A stretch of 64,000 nucleotides of DNA from CAKZNE01 sp040222435. Its GTDB lineage: Bacteria; Bacteroidota; Bacteroidia; Flavobacteriales; Schleiferiaceae. Location: NCBI GenBank assembly GCA_965212245.1, contig OZ243107.1, forward strand, positions 2,604,001 through 2,668,000, written 5' to 3'. The notes beneath the pieces are model-generated. The model saw only the letters and a list, made by a program, of their open reading frames with translations. It did no database searches and was not told the DNA's origin. The position numbers and the translations under genes are program-made. Shown in pieces: positions 8,498 to 16,757 of this stretch. Each line of letters begins with the position of its first letter. The first letter of the stretch is position 1.

Positions 8498-8519
8498 GTA
8501 TCCCTGTTTTCAGGGATAC
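8498..8519 (-). promoter_or_regulatory. Hairpin element upstream of A2
   Basis: A perfect 9-bp inverted repeat, GTATCCCTG and CAGGGATAC around TTTT, lies about 90 bp upstream of the A2 start. A related, weaker version (ATCCCTGTTTTCAGG) lies upstream of A1 near 9231-9245. Both are followed, in the direction of the gene, by CAGTGATTT and a -7-like ACACCTTTG. It has no T-tract on the minus strand, so an operator or 5' regulatory structure fits better than a terminator. Confidence 0.4.
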
Positions 8520-8560
8520 GCAGCTTTTTGATCTGCATGATGTGCTGAATGGAACAATAA

Positions 8561-8583
8561 TGAGCCCGGCTATACCGGGCTCA
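8561..8583 (-). terminator. Hairpin after the A1-B1 unit
   Basis: TGAGCCCGG and CCGGGCTCA form a perfect 9-bp stem with a 5-nt loop. On the minus strand it is followed by TTATTG, a weak T-tract. It lies about 50 bp beyond the stop of the B1 remnant, so it probably ended the original A1-B1 transcript. Confidence 0.5.
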
Positions 8584-8635
8584 AAAGCCTGAATCAAATA
8601 AAGTATTTTTACATACCGGATATAAATCGGCCTAA

Positions 8636-8737
8636 TCAAACTCGCTTACCAAATGGTATGGGTACTTTTGGATAGTTTTCTACCCGGACATACTCAAAAC
8701 GAGATATATCATTCAGCACCGCCCAACCTGTATAGGT
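8636..8737 (-). pseudogene. Remnant of a B paralogue (B1), C-terminal end only
   Basis: Directly after the A1 stop, an in-frame stretch without a start codon reads GWAVLNDISRFEYVRVENYP, then KVPIPFGKRV and a stop. It aligns without gaps to the end of B2 (GYIYVDDISEYKYVKVGNMD, then PVPIP), about 12 of 25 residues identical, and the DNA is also visibly similar (both contain ATGGGTAC in register). Everything upstream of this end has been lost, while A1 stays intact. This marks a deletion after tandem duplication of the A-B cassette. Confidence 0.65.
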
Positions 8738-8739
8738 AC

Positions 8740-9138
8740 TTACTCTGTAGATAAATCATTGATTATCAATAAGTCAGGTAATTTCTTTTTGTTGGACGGC
8801 TCAGCGGTAATACGGGTTCCATCCATCATTACAAGGGTTATCCTGTAACGGCAATAAGGGCTTGGCGCTGCTTGATCTACATAGAGATAACTCTTGGGGA
8901 ATTGTGAATAACCGGATGCCTTAACGGTGTTAATAGAACTGAAGGGCTGTCCGGTATTGGCTCTTTCAATAATAAAAAAGCTAGTATTAATCTCTTTGGA
9001 GGTATTCCAGTACACATGGGGTACACCATCTTCCATCACCACTGAAACACTTAGTGAATTGGGCGAATGAAATTTGGTTTGGGCACTTAAAAGTGTTCCG
9101 TTCAGGATGATTGCGATGAAAATAATTGCTGATTTCAT
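8740..9138 (-). CDS. Secreted FN3-like single-domain protein A1
   Basis: 132 residues with signal peptide MKSAIIFIAIILNGTLLSAQ. The mature sequence is a single FN3-like module (VYWNTSKEINTSFFIIERAN, ASGYSQFPKSYLYVDQ, CRYRITLVMMDGTR) with no sorting domain. It is a tandem paralogue of A2 at 8008-8406, the same length and alignable end to end. The remnant of a B gene follows immediately after its stop. Function is unknown; a small secreted adhesive or ligand protein is one possibility. Confidence 0.72.
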   Translation of the reverse strand: MKSAIIFIAIILNGTLLSAQTKFHSPNSLSVSVVMEDGVPHVYWNTSKEINTSFFIIERANTGQPFSSINTVKASGYSQFPKSYLYVDQAAPSPYCRYRITLVMMDGTRITAEPSNKKKLPDLLIINDLSTE

Positions 9139-9316
9139 AATGCAGGTTTTTAGTTATTTATTCCTTTTGACGAAACAAAGGTGCTGTACATTAACACCTT
9201 GGAAATCACTGTTATTTGCTAAATTGCGGCATCCCTGTTTTCAGGTACAGGCTGCTTGTATCAATAGCATAAAACCGTAGTTTAGCGCTACAAATAGCCA
9301 GACCAAACCTTAGTTC

Positions 9317-9901
9317 ATGGTAGTTGCACACGCTTTAAATGCCGTCTTCATTCATGTACAGCGCACAGGAGGTACGGCACTGATCAATGCCCTTCAGAAT
9401 GAATCGGATGGGAATATTCACATTATTTCCCAGCATGACAATGCCCGTACTATATCGCCTGATCTTCTGGACGGCTACCCCCATTATTATACTTTTGGCT
9501 TTGTGCGAAACCCCTGGAGCCGTTTATTATCCTGGTATCTTTTGCTGAATAAGTGGCACCGTTTGCCCTGGGAAGAAGAGCGTACTGCTTTTGAGAAATT
9601 CCTGAAAGAGACACTGCCTGAAATATCTGATGTAAAGTCCAATCATTACTTTAATGTGAACCAACTGGATCATTTTGTGGATAGCCGGGGAGACAACCGG
9701 GCCGATTTTATTGGTCGTTACGAAAATTACGTGCAGGACTGCCGGATCGTATGGCGCCACCTGGGTTTGGCAACTCCCCAAATACCGGTGGTGAATGAAA
9801 GTATGGCTATAGACTACCGCATTTTTTATACTGATAAAGCCAAGGATATTGTCAGCATCTTATGCGAGCGTGATATAGCGTACTTTGGTTACAGTTTCTG
9901 A
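9317..9901 (+). CDS. Sulfotransferase family 2-like protein
   Basis: 194 residues. It carries the two PAPS-binding signatures of the carbohydrate sulfotransferase fold: a 5'-phosphosulfate loop at residues 12-22 (IHVQRTGGTAL) and a 3'-phosphate segment at 62-73 (FVRNPWSRLLSW). The family transfers sulfate from PAPS to sugar hydroxyls. At 194 residues it is slightly short but appears complete. It stands alone: no PAPS synthesis or polysaccharide genes are adjacent, so the acceptor is unknown. The upstream gene is divergent and the downstream sigma factor has its own promoter-like sequence. Confidence 0.82.
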   Translation: MVVAHALNAVFIHVQRTGGTALINALQNESDGNIHIISQHDNARTISPDLLDGYPHYYTFGFVRNPWSRLLSWYLLLNKWHRLPWEEERTAFEKFLKETLPEISDVKSNHYFNVNQLDHFVDSRGDNRADFIGRYENYVQDCRIVWRHLGLATPQIPVVNESMAIDYRIFYTDKAKDIVSILCERDIAYFGYSF

Positions 9902-9918
9902 AAAAATTTACGGGCAGG

Positions 9919-9950
9919 TGTAAGTTTTCCGGCTAAGGTGCTACTAAACA
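9919..9950 (+). promoter_or_regulatory. Candidate ECF-sigma-type promoter
   Basis: TGTAAGTTTT near 9919-9928 and GTGCTACTAAA near 9939-9949, about 14 bp apart, resemble the -35 (GTAAC-like) and -10 (GTCTA-like) elements of autoregulated ECF sigma factor genes. The sigma factor start is 23 bp downstream. Inferred by pattern only. Confidence 0.35.
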
Positions 9951-9972
9951 GGTAAACACTTTTCTTTTAGCC

Positions 9973-10455
9973 ATGAGCAGCGATTTTTATGAAAATTCCA
10001 TTTTGCCGTACGCAGGCATTATCATTAAAATTTGCCGGGCCTATACCTATACGGAGGAAGATTTCCAGGATTATTACCAGGAGGTGTGCCTGCAGGTGTG
10101 GAAGAGCCGGCAGCGTTTTAAGGAGCAATCGCAATGGAGTACCTGGGTGTACCGGATAGCTCTTAACGTTTGTCTTTCACTACAGCGGAAGGCGAAAAGC
10201 TTCAGTAGTTTACCGGAGGGTGCTGTAGAGCCCCGGGTAGACAATGAGGCTTTTGCTGATGAACACCTGCAGTTGCTTTACGAAGCCATTCGTAAGCTTA
10301 AAGAGGTAGAAAGGGCTATTCTATTGCTGTACTTGGAAGAAAAGAGTTATGCCGAAATAGCGGAGGTAACCGGGACCAACGCCAATCATATCGGTGTAAA
10401 GATCAATCGTATAAAACAACGTTTAAAAAAAATGCTCGATGGAAAGATCAATTGA
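9973..10455 (+). CDS. RNA polymerase ECF-type sigma factor
   Basis: 160 residues with sigma-2 (about 10-75; DFQDYYQEVCLQVWKSRQRF, then WSTWVYRIALNVCL) and sigma-4 (about 100-155; LYLEEKSYAEIAEVTGTNAN, VKINRIKQRLKK) regions and the short linker typical of group 4 sigma factors. It redirects RNA polymerase to a stress or surface regulon. The next gene overlaps its 3' end by 17 bp and encodes a multi-span membrane protein that is likely its cognate inhibitor or sensor. A possible self-recognised promoter lies just upstream. Confidence 0.92.
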   Translation: MSSDFYENSILPYAGIIIKICRAYTYTEEDFQDYYQEVCLQVWKSRQRFKEQSQWSTWVYRIALNVCLSLQRKAKSFSSLPEGAVEPRVDNEAFADEHLQLLYEAIRKLKEVERAILLLYLEEKSYAEIAEVTGTNANHIGVKINRIKQRLKKMLDGKIN

Positions 10456-11053
10456 AACAATCTGGAAAAATGGCTTTAATGAGGGAATGCTGATCCCCCG
10501 CCTGAACAAACTGTATCAGCAAAAATCCACCTTGTTGGTAGAAAAAGTAAAACGCACCTACCGCAATGATAATGCTGTGGTACCCCTTATGGCGGCAGCG
10601 CTGGCCGTAGCCGGTTATTTTACCGGATACCTGTACACGGGTTTATACTTGCTGGCCATGCTTATGGGGTTGTTTGTACTCAATCGCCAGCAATTAAGTA
10701 AGCTGGAAGGTGTGCAGCTCACGGATGACCTGTACGTTTACCTCACCACCTACCGCAATACGGTACAAGGTATAGTTCGCTTTTACACGAGACTGATGGC
10801 GCTGGGGTTGCCGGTGGCTGCCTTACCGGTACTCTACGTGGTGCTGGATCAGTTACAGCCGGGTTTGTGGGCTGAGTTGTACGCTAAAAGTGCATGGAGT
10901 GCTACTGGTATAATGCTTTTGCTGGCCCTGGTGTTCAGTGGCTTTGGCGTAGCAGTATACCGTATGAGCACCCAGGCCCTGTACGGTAAACAATTGGAAA
11001 AGCTCAACGAAATGATCAGTGATCTGGAAGAACTGCAGGAGGCTGATCAGTAG
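10439..11053 (+). CDS. Membrane protein, probable sigma-factor partner
   Basis: 204 residues. The first 40 are charged and cytoplasmic (RSIETIWKNGFNEGMLIPRL), followed by four hydrophobic segments: a pair at about 50-85, one at about 115-138 and one at about 155-178, and a charged C-terminal helix. It does not show the canonical anti-sigma ZAS motif. Its start lies within the sigma gene (17-bp overlap), implying coupled translation, so an anti-sigma or sensor role is the best guess from context. It ends convergent with the GIY-YIG gene (7-bp overlap). Confidence 0.65.
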   Translation: MERSIETIWKNGFNEGMLIPRLNKLYQQKSTLLVEKVKRTYRNDNAVVPLMAAALAVAGYFTGYLYTGLYLLAMLMGLFVLNRQQLSKLEGVQLTDDLYVYLTTYRNTVQGIVRFYTRLMALGLPVAALPVLYVVLDQLQPGLWAELYAKSAWSATGIMLLLALVFSGFGVAVYRMSTQALYGKQLEKLNEMISDLEELQEADQ

Positions 11054-11280
11054 AAACGTTTCATAATAATGTGGCCGGCCCGGGTGCGTAAAAACCGCAG
11101 AAAAGCCCGGGCGGTCTCATTTTCAGGAAAAGCGGTGTACGAGCCCAGTTTAAAGGGGCTTTTCCCCCTGGTATCGTCCATATCACCGTTGTAGTGTTTT
11201 ACCAGTTCACTCTCAAGGCAGTTGGTTTGCCCTACGTATTTGGAATCATCTCCACATTTTAAAACGTATACGTATATCAT
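11047..11280 (-). CDS. GIY-YIG domain small protein
   Basis: 77 residues. It opens with MIYVYVLKCGDDSKYVGQTN, matching the GIY..YIG core in the diverged YVY..YVG form used by small UvrC-like/UPF0213 proteins, and retains K/H residues downstream. The usual conserved Arg and the C-terminal metal-binding Glu are hard to place, so nuclease activity is doubtful. Typical small GIY-YIG proteins have about 80-100 residues. It overlaps the convergent membrane gene by 7 bp. Confidence 0.65.
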   Translation of the reverse strand: MIYVYVLKCGDDSKYVGQTNCLESELVKHYNGDMDDTRGKSPFKLGSYTAFPENETARAFLRFLRTRAGHIIMKRFY

Positions 11281-11453
11281 GGCTTTTCAGCTTCTTTTTT
11301 AAAACCCCCAAAGGGTGTGTTTCACATCGCGTTTCCTGTAATTTTCAGTCTTGAGGGCCGCAAAACTAAGGTAGCTCCGCAGGGTGTAAAAAAGCTTACT
11401 GTTAAGCTTATGTTAAGTGGGGAACTACAAGGGTTGGCTCAGGCTTCAGACCA

Positions 11454-12449
11454 TCAGAGATAGAGCTTGCAGTGCGGTAAGGCTTTGCGTATACGTTCTT
11501 TCTCGGCCTCAGAAAATTTATTATTTATAGCGATCAGGGTTTTTAGCTGACCCATCTTAGCCAGGTTCTCCGGAAGCTTCTCCAATTGGTTATCAGACAC
11601 AATAAGCAACTCCAGGTTTTTGAGACGCGTAATCGATTCCGGCAGTTCTTCCAGTTTGTTGTTGTTGATAATAAGGGCCTTCAGTTTTTTGAGCTGATCA
11701 ATATCCCCGGGGAGTTTATTTAAATGATTGAACTCCAGGTGAAGCTTTTCAAGATCTTTAAGGTTCAGCCATTCCTTTTCAAAGGCGTGGAACTGATTGT
11801 AAGCCAGGTTCAACTCCTTTAAATTTTTCAGTTTGGAGAGGGTGGGTGGCAGGTAGCTCAGCTGATTGTTCTCAAGCTCCAGTACTTCCAGTTTCCGGCA
11901 TTTACCGATCTCATCGGATATACCGGTAAGGTAGTTCAATGAGAAATGTAAAAAGCGCAGATCATGCAGTTGACCTATGGCATCCGGTATATACTTAATC
12001 CCGTTTTTGGCGGCATCTAAACGTATAAGTTTAGTAAGCCGGCCTATTTCTTCAGGCAATAGCCGTAAACTATTGGAACGCACATTCAATACTTCCAGTT
12101 TATCCAGGGTAAAAATGCCGGCATCCCACTCTTCCAGGTGATTACGCATAAGGTTCAAAAAGGTAAGTTCCCGGAGGTGGTTCAAAGAATCATGAACTCC
12201 GAATAATTGCTTGTCACGCAAATTCAGCTGAGTGGGCTCTGGGTCAGCCTGCAGGGCTTCGTGGATGTCTGTGTATACCGTTTTTCGCAGATCAGCATTT
12301 TGAGCAGATGTAGAAAGCGGTATACCCACCATAAGCAGTTGTACAGCAACGCAAAAAGCCGGGAGTGCGAAAAGCACTCCCGGCCTGTTGGTAATTACAA
12401 GCTTATTCTTATTTGATGAACTGAACAATGCGCTGTGCAAATTTTTCAT
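11454..12449 (-). CDS. Exported leucine-rich-repeat protein
   Basis: 331 residues with about ten LRRs of 23 residues (for example LEVLELENNQLSYLPPTLSK and LKALIINNNKLEELPESITR) from about residue 90 to the end. A hydrophobic signal-peptide core (FALPAFCVAVQLLMVGIPL, cleavage near STSAQ) precedes them. Start choice is uncertain: the ATG used here overlaps the preceding T9SS gene by 41 bp; a GTG at 12377 would still leave the full core, while an ATG at 12332 would remove it. A strong terminator-like hairpin (12358-12384) lies inside the signal-peptide codons. LRR proteins of this type mediate protein binding at the surface; no catalytic domain is seen. Confidence 0.78.
   Translation of the reverse strand: MKNLHSALFSSSNKNKLVITNRPGVLFALPAFCVAVQLLMVGIPLSTSAQNADLRKTVYTDIHEALQADPEPTQLNLRDKQLFGVHDSLNHLRELTFLNLMRNHLEEWDAGIFTLDKLEVLNVRSNSLRLLPEEIGRLTKLIRLDAAKNGIKYIPDAIGQLHDLRFLHFSLNYLTGISDEIGKCRKLEVLELENNQLSYLPPTLSKLKNLKELNLAYNQFHAFEKEWLNLKDLEKLHLEFNHLNKLPGDIDQLKKLKALIINNNKLEELPESITRLKNLELLIVSDNQLEKLPENLAKMGQLKTLIAINNKFSEAEKERIRKALPHCKLYL
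12353..12384 (-). terminator. Rho-independent terminator of the PhoX-like gene
   Basis: GCCGGGAGTGC and GCACTCCCGGC form a perfect 11-bp stem around a 5-nt loop, followed on the minus strand by TTTTT (12353-12357). It lies 25 bp past the stop of the 1372-residue T9SS gene. It also lies inside the 5' codons of the LRR gene. Confidence 0.8.
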
Positions 12450-15400
12450 CTACAGAAACTTTAATAATCAATGCCTGTGAACGTGAAGCAAGTTCTTTCA
12501 GATCTACGTTCCAGCGTTCCACACCTCCGGTAGCTTTGGTATTCAATACTTCATCCAGCTTGCGGCCAGTCAGATCGTACACTTCCAGTTGGATATTTTC
12601 TCCACCTTTAAGATCCATCTCTACGGTAATTTCACCATTAGAAGGATTAGGGAATACGTTCAGTTTTCCGGTCAGTACATTTTCGGTAAGATCCGTATTG
12701 TCATACACTTCAATGTATTGGGTATATACTGCGGTATCAGAACCAGCGGCATTGGCCACGCTTAATTGAACAGCGTAAGTTCCAACGCCATTGTAGGTTA
12801 CGGTTTCTACTTTTTGGGTAGATACAGCTGGTACACCTCCATTAAATACCCACTGGCGGCTGGTAGGATTATTCAGGCTGGTATCGGTAAAGGTTACCAT
12901 CCCACCGATAGCGACTTTTTGTGTGTCAGCCTCAAAACCGGCTAATGGCGCCTGAGCTCCCAGGTATTTATTTCTGGAGAATACAATGGTGGCCGAAGCA
13001 TCAAAAGTGATGTTATTCAGGGTAGCATCCGGTTGGGGGTTATTGCTTCCGCTGGGATGCTGGATAGAAATAAAACCAAAGCGGTAATCGGGCGAGAAGG
13101 TAAGCCCGGTAGGTTCTGAACCGGCCGGAGCCGAGGCAAACAACTCTACTTTAGGAGCCGATTGTGAATGATTGGGACGTACTACCCAAATGTAATCGTT
13201 GCCACCATCCTGAAGCACCCATAGGTTACCTTCATTATCAAAAGTAAGGTTGTCATTACCACCTCCCCAGGGCTCGGTAAATACACCCTGATCGGTGTTA
13301 AGTACGTAAGACATACCACCCACAAAGGTTTCAAAATTGGCTACTGAAGAACCGTTATCCGTAAAGCGGTATACACGTCCGTTACCCTTAGAGGTAAAGT
13401 ACATTTTACCGTCTACCGGGTTAACTTCAATATCCTCCACGCCACTAAAATTAGTAGCTCCTAAAGATGAAGCCAGAGAGCGTGTGGTGTTGCGTTCCAG
13501 TTGTGTAGTGTTTGGAATTTGTATCCATACACCACTATTGGAGGTAGGTTCACCACCTATCATAGGTCCGTTAAGCTGAAGGGCGTATAATGTACCTGAA
13601 CTCAGATCTGCCTTGGTATCCGCTACAAATTTGAATACGGCACTGGAGCCACCGTCTTCACCTGTGTAAAGGGTAACAGAGTCGTTAAGCACCACGGCAT
13701 TTTCATGCGAGATGTTACCGGCACCCCACACTTTTTCCTGCTTACCATTGCCATACTCTTTCACCTTAGCTGTTAGCGGATCAATTTCAACTAACCAGCC
13801 CACATCGTTATAACCGTCATTATTTACATCTCCGCTGTTTCCGGTTTCTTCAGCCGTAAGTATGGTTCCCCAGGGTGTAATACCTCCGGAACAGTTACGG
13901 GTTGTAGTTACTAGGTCATTATTATAAAGATCTACAGCCTGGGTAGTATCAACCACCCACAGGCGGGTACTGTCTATATAATGCAGATCCAGGATGGAAA
14001 CACCACCGGGTGTATTCTCGTGGTTTACGGAAAGGTGACCGATCTCACTGCTTCCGTTCATGGGTACGTAACCGGTAAAGTCATGGTTACCGGGTACATT
14101 CCCGCCTCCTTTGGTATAAGCCTCACCTTGCTTAAAGATCAACTGGAAACGGTGCGAAGCGGTCGGGATCAATAAATTACCGGTTTGTGAGGTAGGGGCA
14201 ATAGAGGTAAAACACGCAATGTGATTCTGATTGCCATTGGAACAACCCAAAGCAGGAGGGTTCACTACAGGTGCATCATCTATAAAAAGATCAAAACCGA
14301 GGTCAGAGCTGAACAGATCACGGTTGTGAACCTCTACCGCAATAGAGTTACGTCCTTGTCTGAAAATACTCTTGGGTAATATCGTAGTAAAATAGGTGGT
14401 TTCATCGCTTCCACTTACCGTATTGGGAGCCAGGGTAGCACAGCTTACTGTTCCTGAAGGTAAGTTATCACGGACCAATTCCACACCGTTAATGTATACA
14501 AGGGCACCATCATCTCTGCGCAAGCCGATCTGCACTGAGTCAGGTACTATAGCCGTATCGATCATGATCTCTCTGCGGAAGTAATAGGTGATATGCTTAT
14601 TGTTGGGGTCGTTACCAAATGAGATGGTAGTATTGGTTGGATCACCGTATCCCAGAACGCCCTGGCCCTGTGCCCAGTTGTCATCATTAAATGTGGTGTC
14701 TTTCCAGGCTACGGCATCCAGACAACTTCCGTCATCCAGGTAGTGCCAATCTGAATTTTTAGCCATGGGATAGCTGGCGGGTGGTAAAGGGGGTAACTCA
14801 AAACCTACTGACATATCAAAGCTAAGGTCAGAGCTGCTGGCGCTGGCCTGGTGTAATTCAACCGCAATTACGTTTAAACCGTTTTGCAAAAGATTTCCGG
14901 TTTTAGCTTGAAAATATGCGGTTTCATCAGGTCCTCCTACAGTAGCATTTGCCAGAGTAGTATAGGCAGGAGTCCCTGCGGGCATATTCATACGGAAGGC
15001 CTCTGTACCGTTTACATATACAATTACACCATCATCACGTAATACGTTAAAAACCAGCGAATCATAAATAGAAGCGTTTGTTACATCAAATGTATGGCGC
15101 AGGTAATAGGTAGGATGTTTGGAAGAGCTGTTGCTTCCAAAATCCAGAGTGGTTGTTTCATTATTATTGCCATAACCTAAGATAGCGTCACCAAAGGCCC
15201 AGCTTGAATCATTATAGGAAAGAGAAGTCCAGTTGGTAGCGTGAAGATCGGTCCCGCTGTCATCATACTTCCAGGATGAGCTGGCGTTAACGGGGAAAGT
15301 TCCGTTTTGATAGGTAGCCGGAGGGATGTAAGATACGATCAGTTTAGGAGCATCAACACTGCTTCCGTCATGAGATTCTGCTGTTCTTTTGCCGGTGTTT

Positions 15401-16527
15401 CCGGTATACCCTGGGAGACTTATCACGGCAGGATCAACCATTGCTATAAGCATGGCGTTTCCGGAGGCCCAGGCTGCATTGTCAATTACAGATTGGATAA
15501 CTGAAGTGATATCCGGACTTCTTTGATCACTGGTGGCATCACCAACATTAGGCCAGGGAGTTACATTCCAAATCACGGTATCTCCCAGTGTGAAAGTACG
15601 ATTGGTAAGATCTCCGCTTGCGGAGGTGATAGGAGCAGCATTACCAGTGTTTTCTGCACCAATTAACACATCCGTATTTCCAGTGGAGGTAGACTCATCT
15701 ACAGTGAATTGTACATGAGCACTTAATATGGTAGAACCCTTGGGAATATTTACACCTGAATAGCGCATCCCTACCAGTTGAATGCTGCTGCCATCAGCCG
15801 TTAATTCAAGGTCGGAGCTTCCCAGATCCATAGCGTTATTGGTTACATCTTCTTCTGCATCGTCATTATTAGAAGCAATGTTAAAAGCAGCCTGTACAGG
15901 AGTTATGTATTCTATTAGTAATTGAGCGGCCTGGCTGGAAGACCCGTCATAGGACTCCGCAGTGCGCTCACCGGTACCATGAATAATAAAGTTCAAAGCG
16001 TTACCACTGTTCCATCCGCTGCGGTTCACTATAGACTGAACCAGTTGAGAAAGGTCTGGAGTTAGTTGATCTGCACCGGCTACACCGGCCTGCGTCCATT
16101 GTGGGATGTTGCTCCACAATACACTGTCATTTACTACAGAACGACTGGAAATGTCAAAAGGGGTATTGGTAAAAGTAGTGGAGTTATCTACATCCTCTAC
16201 CTGTAACACTACCGTGCCGGGATTATTGTCGGTTTCATCTACTGTAAACTGAATGTTTGCCGAAATGATGTGTGCACCTTGGGGGATGGTAAGATTGTTA
16301 AACCTCAAACCGATGAATTGATCGCCATCGCTGCCGTCATTGGTCAGTTCAATATCCGAGCTGCCAAGGTCCATGATACCTGTACCTGAGGTAGCATTGC
16401 TGCCACGCTCTTCGGCATCATCGCTGCCTGAATTGACCTGAACCTGAAGCGTTTGGATCTGCGCCCGACTCATGTTCGCCAGAAACAGCGAAACGGCCAA
16501 ACCCAGTCCGAAAGTAATTTTTTTCAT
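12409..16527 (-). CDS. Large T9SS-secreted protein with PhoX/DUF839-like domain
   Basis: 1372 residues. Order: signal peptide (to SRAQ, residue 22); two related beta modules of about 190 residues (each with NDDAEE or SDDAEE, ..MDLGSSD(I/L)ELT.., ..ERTAESYDGSS or KRTAESHDGSS); two related galactose-binding-like modules of about 170 residues (ILGYGNNNET and VLGYGDPTNT, LRDDGVIVYVNG and RRDDGALVYING); a PhoX/DUF839-like region (about 770-1190; NHENTPGG, CSGGITPWGTILTAEE, EPTGLTFSPDYR); a PKD domain; and a type A T9SS sorting domain (LNVFPNPSNGEITVEMDL). PhoX enzymes are calcium/iron phosphatases; activity here is inferred. Followed by a strong terminator. Confidence 0.85.
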   Translation of the reverse strand: MKKITFGLGLAVSLFLANMSRAQIQTLQVQVNSGSDDAEERGSNATSGTGIMDLGSSDIELTNDGSDGDQFIGLRFNNLTIPQGAHIISANIQFTVDETDNNPGTVVLQVEDVDNSTTFTNTPFDISSRSVVNDSVLWSNIPQWTQAGVAGADQLTPDLSQLVQSIVNRSGWNSGNALNFIIHGTGERTAESYDGSSSQAAQLLIEYITPVQAAFNIASNNDDAEEDVTNNAMDLGSSDLELTADGSSIQLVGMRYSGVNIPKGSTILSAHVQFTVDESTSTGNTDVLIGAENTGNAAPITSASGDLTNRTFTLGDTVIWNVTPWPNVGDATSDQRSPDITSVIQSVIDNAAWASGNAMLIAMVDPAVISLPGYTGNTGKRTAESHDGSSVDAPKLIVSYIPPATYQNGTFPVNASSSWKYDDSGTDLHATNWTSLSYNDSSWAFGDAILGYGNNNETTTLDFGSNSSSKHPTYYLRHTFDVTNASIYDSLVFNVLRDDGVIVYVNGTEAFRMNMPAGTPAYTTLANATVGGPDETAYFQAKTGNLLQNGLNVIAVELHQASASSSDLSFDMSVGFELPPLPPASYPMAKNSDWHYLDDGSCLDAVAWKDTTFNDDNWAQGQGVLGYGDPTNTTISFGNDPNNKHITYYFRREIMIDTAIVPDSVQIGLRRDDGALVYINGVELVRDNLPSGTVSCATLAPNTVSGSDETTYFTTILPKSIFRQGRNSIAVEVHNRDLFSSDLGFDLFIDDAPVVNPPALGCSNGNQNHIACFTSIAPTSQTGNLLIPTASHRFQLIFKQGEAYTKGGGNVPGNHDFTGYVPMNGSSEIGHLSVNHENTPGGVSILDLHYIDSTRLWVVDTTQAVDLYNNDLVTTTRNCSGGITPWGTILTAEETGNSGDVNNDGYNDVGWLVEIDPLTAKVKEYGNGKQEKVWGAGNISHENAVVLNDSVTLYTGEDGGSSAVFKFVADTKADLSSGTLYALQLNGPMIGGEPTSNSGVWIQIPNTTQLERNTTRSLASSLGATNFSGVEDIEVNPVDGKMYFTSKGNGRVYRFTDNGSSVANFETFVGGMSYVLNTDQGVFTEPWGGGNDNLTFDNEGNLWVLQDGGNDYIWVVRPNHSQSAPKVELFASAPAGSEPTGLTFSPDYRFGFISIQHPSGSNNPQPDATLNNITFDASATIVFSRNKYLGAQAPLAGFEADTQKVAIGGMVTFTDTSLNNPTSRQWVFNGGVPAVSTQKVETVTYNGVGTYAVQLSVANAAGSDTAVYTQYIEVYDNTDLTENVLTGKLNVFPNPSNGEITVEMDLKGGENIQLEVYDLTGRKLDEVLNTKATGGVERWNVDLKELASRSQALIIKVSVDEKFAQRIVQFIK

Positions 16528-16622
16528 AAATAATGTTTTGTGAATTTTTCTTGGGACGAAATTGGGCTTTGGTCTTAGTCTAAACCTTGTGGATATTTTA
16601 ATTCTAAATTAAATATGCCTGA

Positions 16623-16647
16623 ACTAAATCACTGGCACTGATTTAGT
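16623..16647 (-). promoter_or_regulatory. Perfect 9-bp inverted repeat upstream of the PhoX-like gene
   Basis: ACTAAATCA and TGATTTAGT flank a 7-bp spacer about 96 bp upstream of the start codon. The internal AAATCACTG also occurs upstream of A1 and A2. The symmetry and distance suit an operator for a dimeric regulator. No regulator is assigned. Confidence 0.4.
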
Positions 16648-16757
16648 ACTTGTTTGACAGATAGTATTTTGCGGTTTTAAGCGCCTTCTTTTTGGGAAAC
16701 GTATAGATAGTGAAAGCTTAAGGTAGGCGTAACAAAGCCCGCTGCAGGCAAGTATGT

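Noticed and set aside
8407..8538. N-terminal extension of A2 to 8538
   Set aside because: It breaks the signal peptide and is absent from the paralogue A1; the region matches upstream regulatory DNA of A1.
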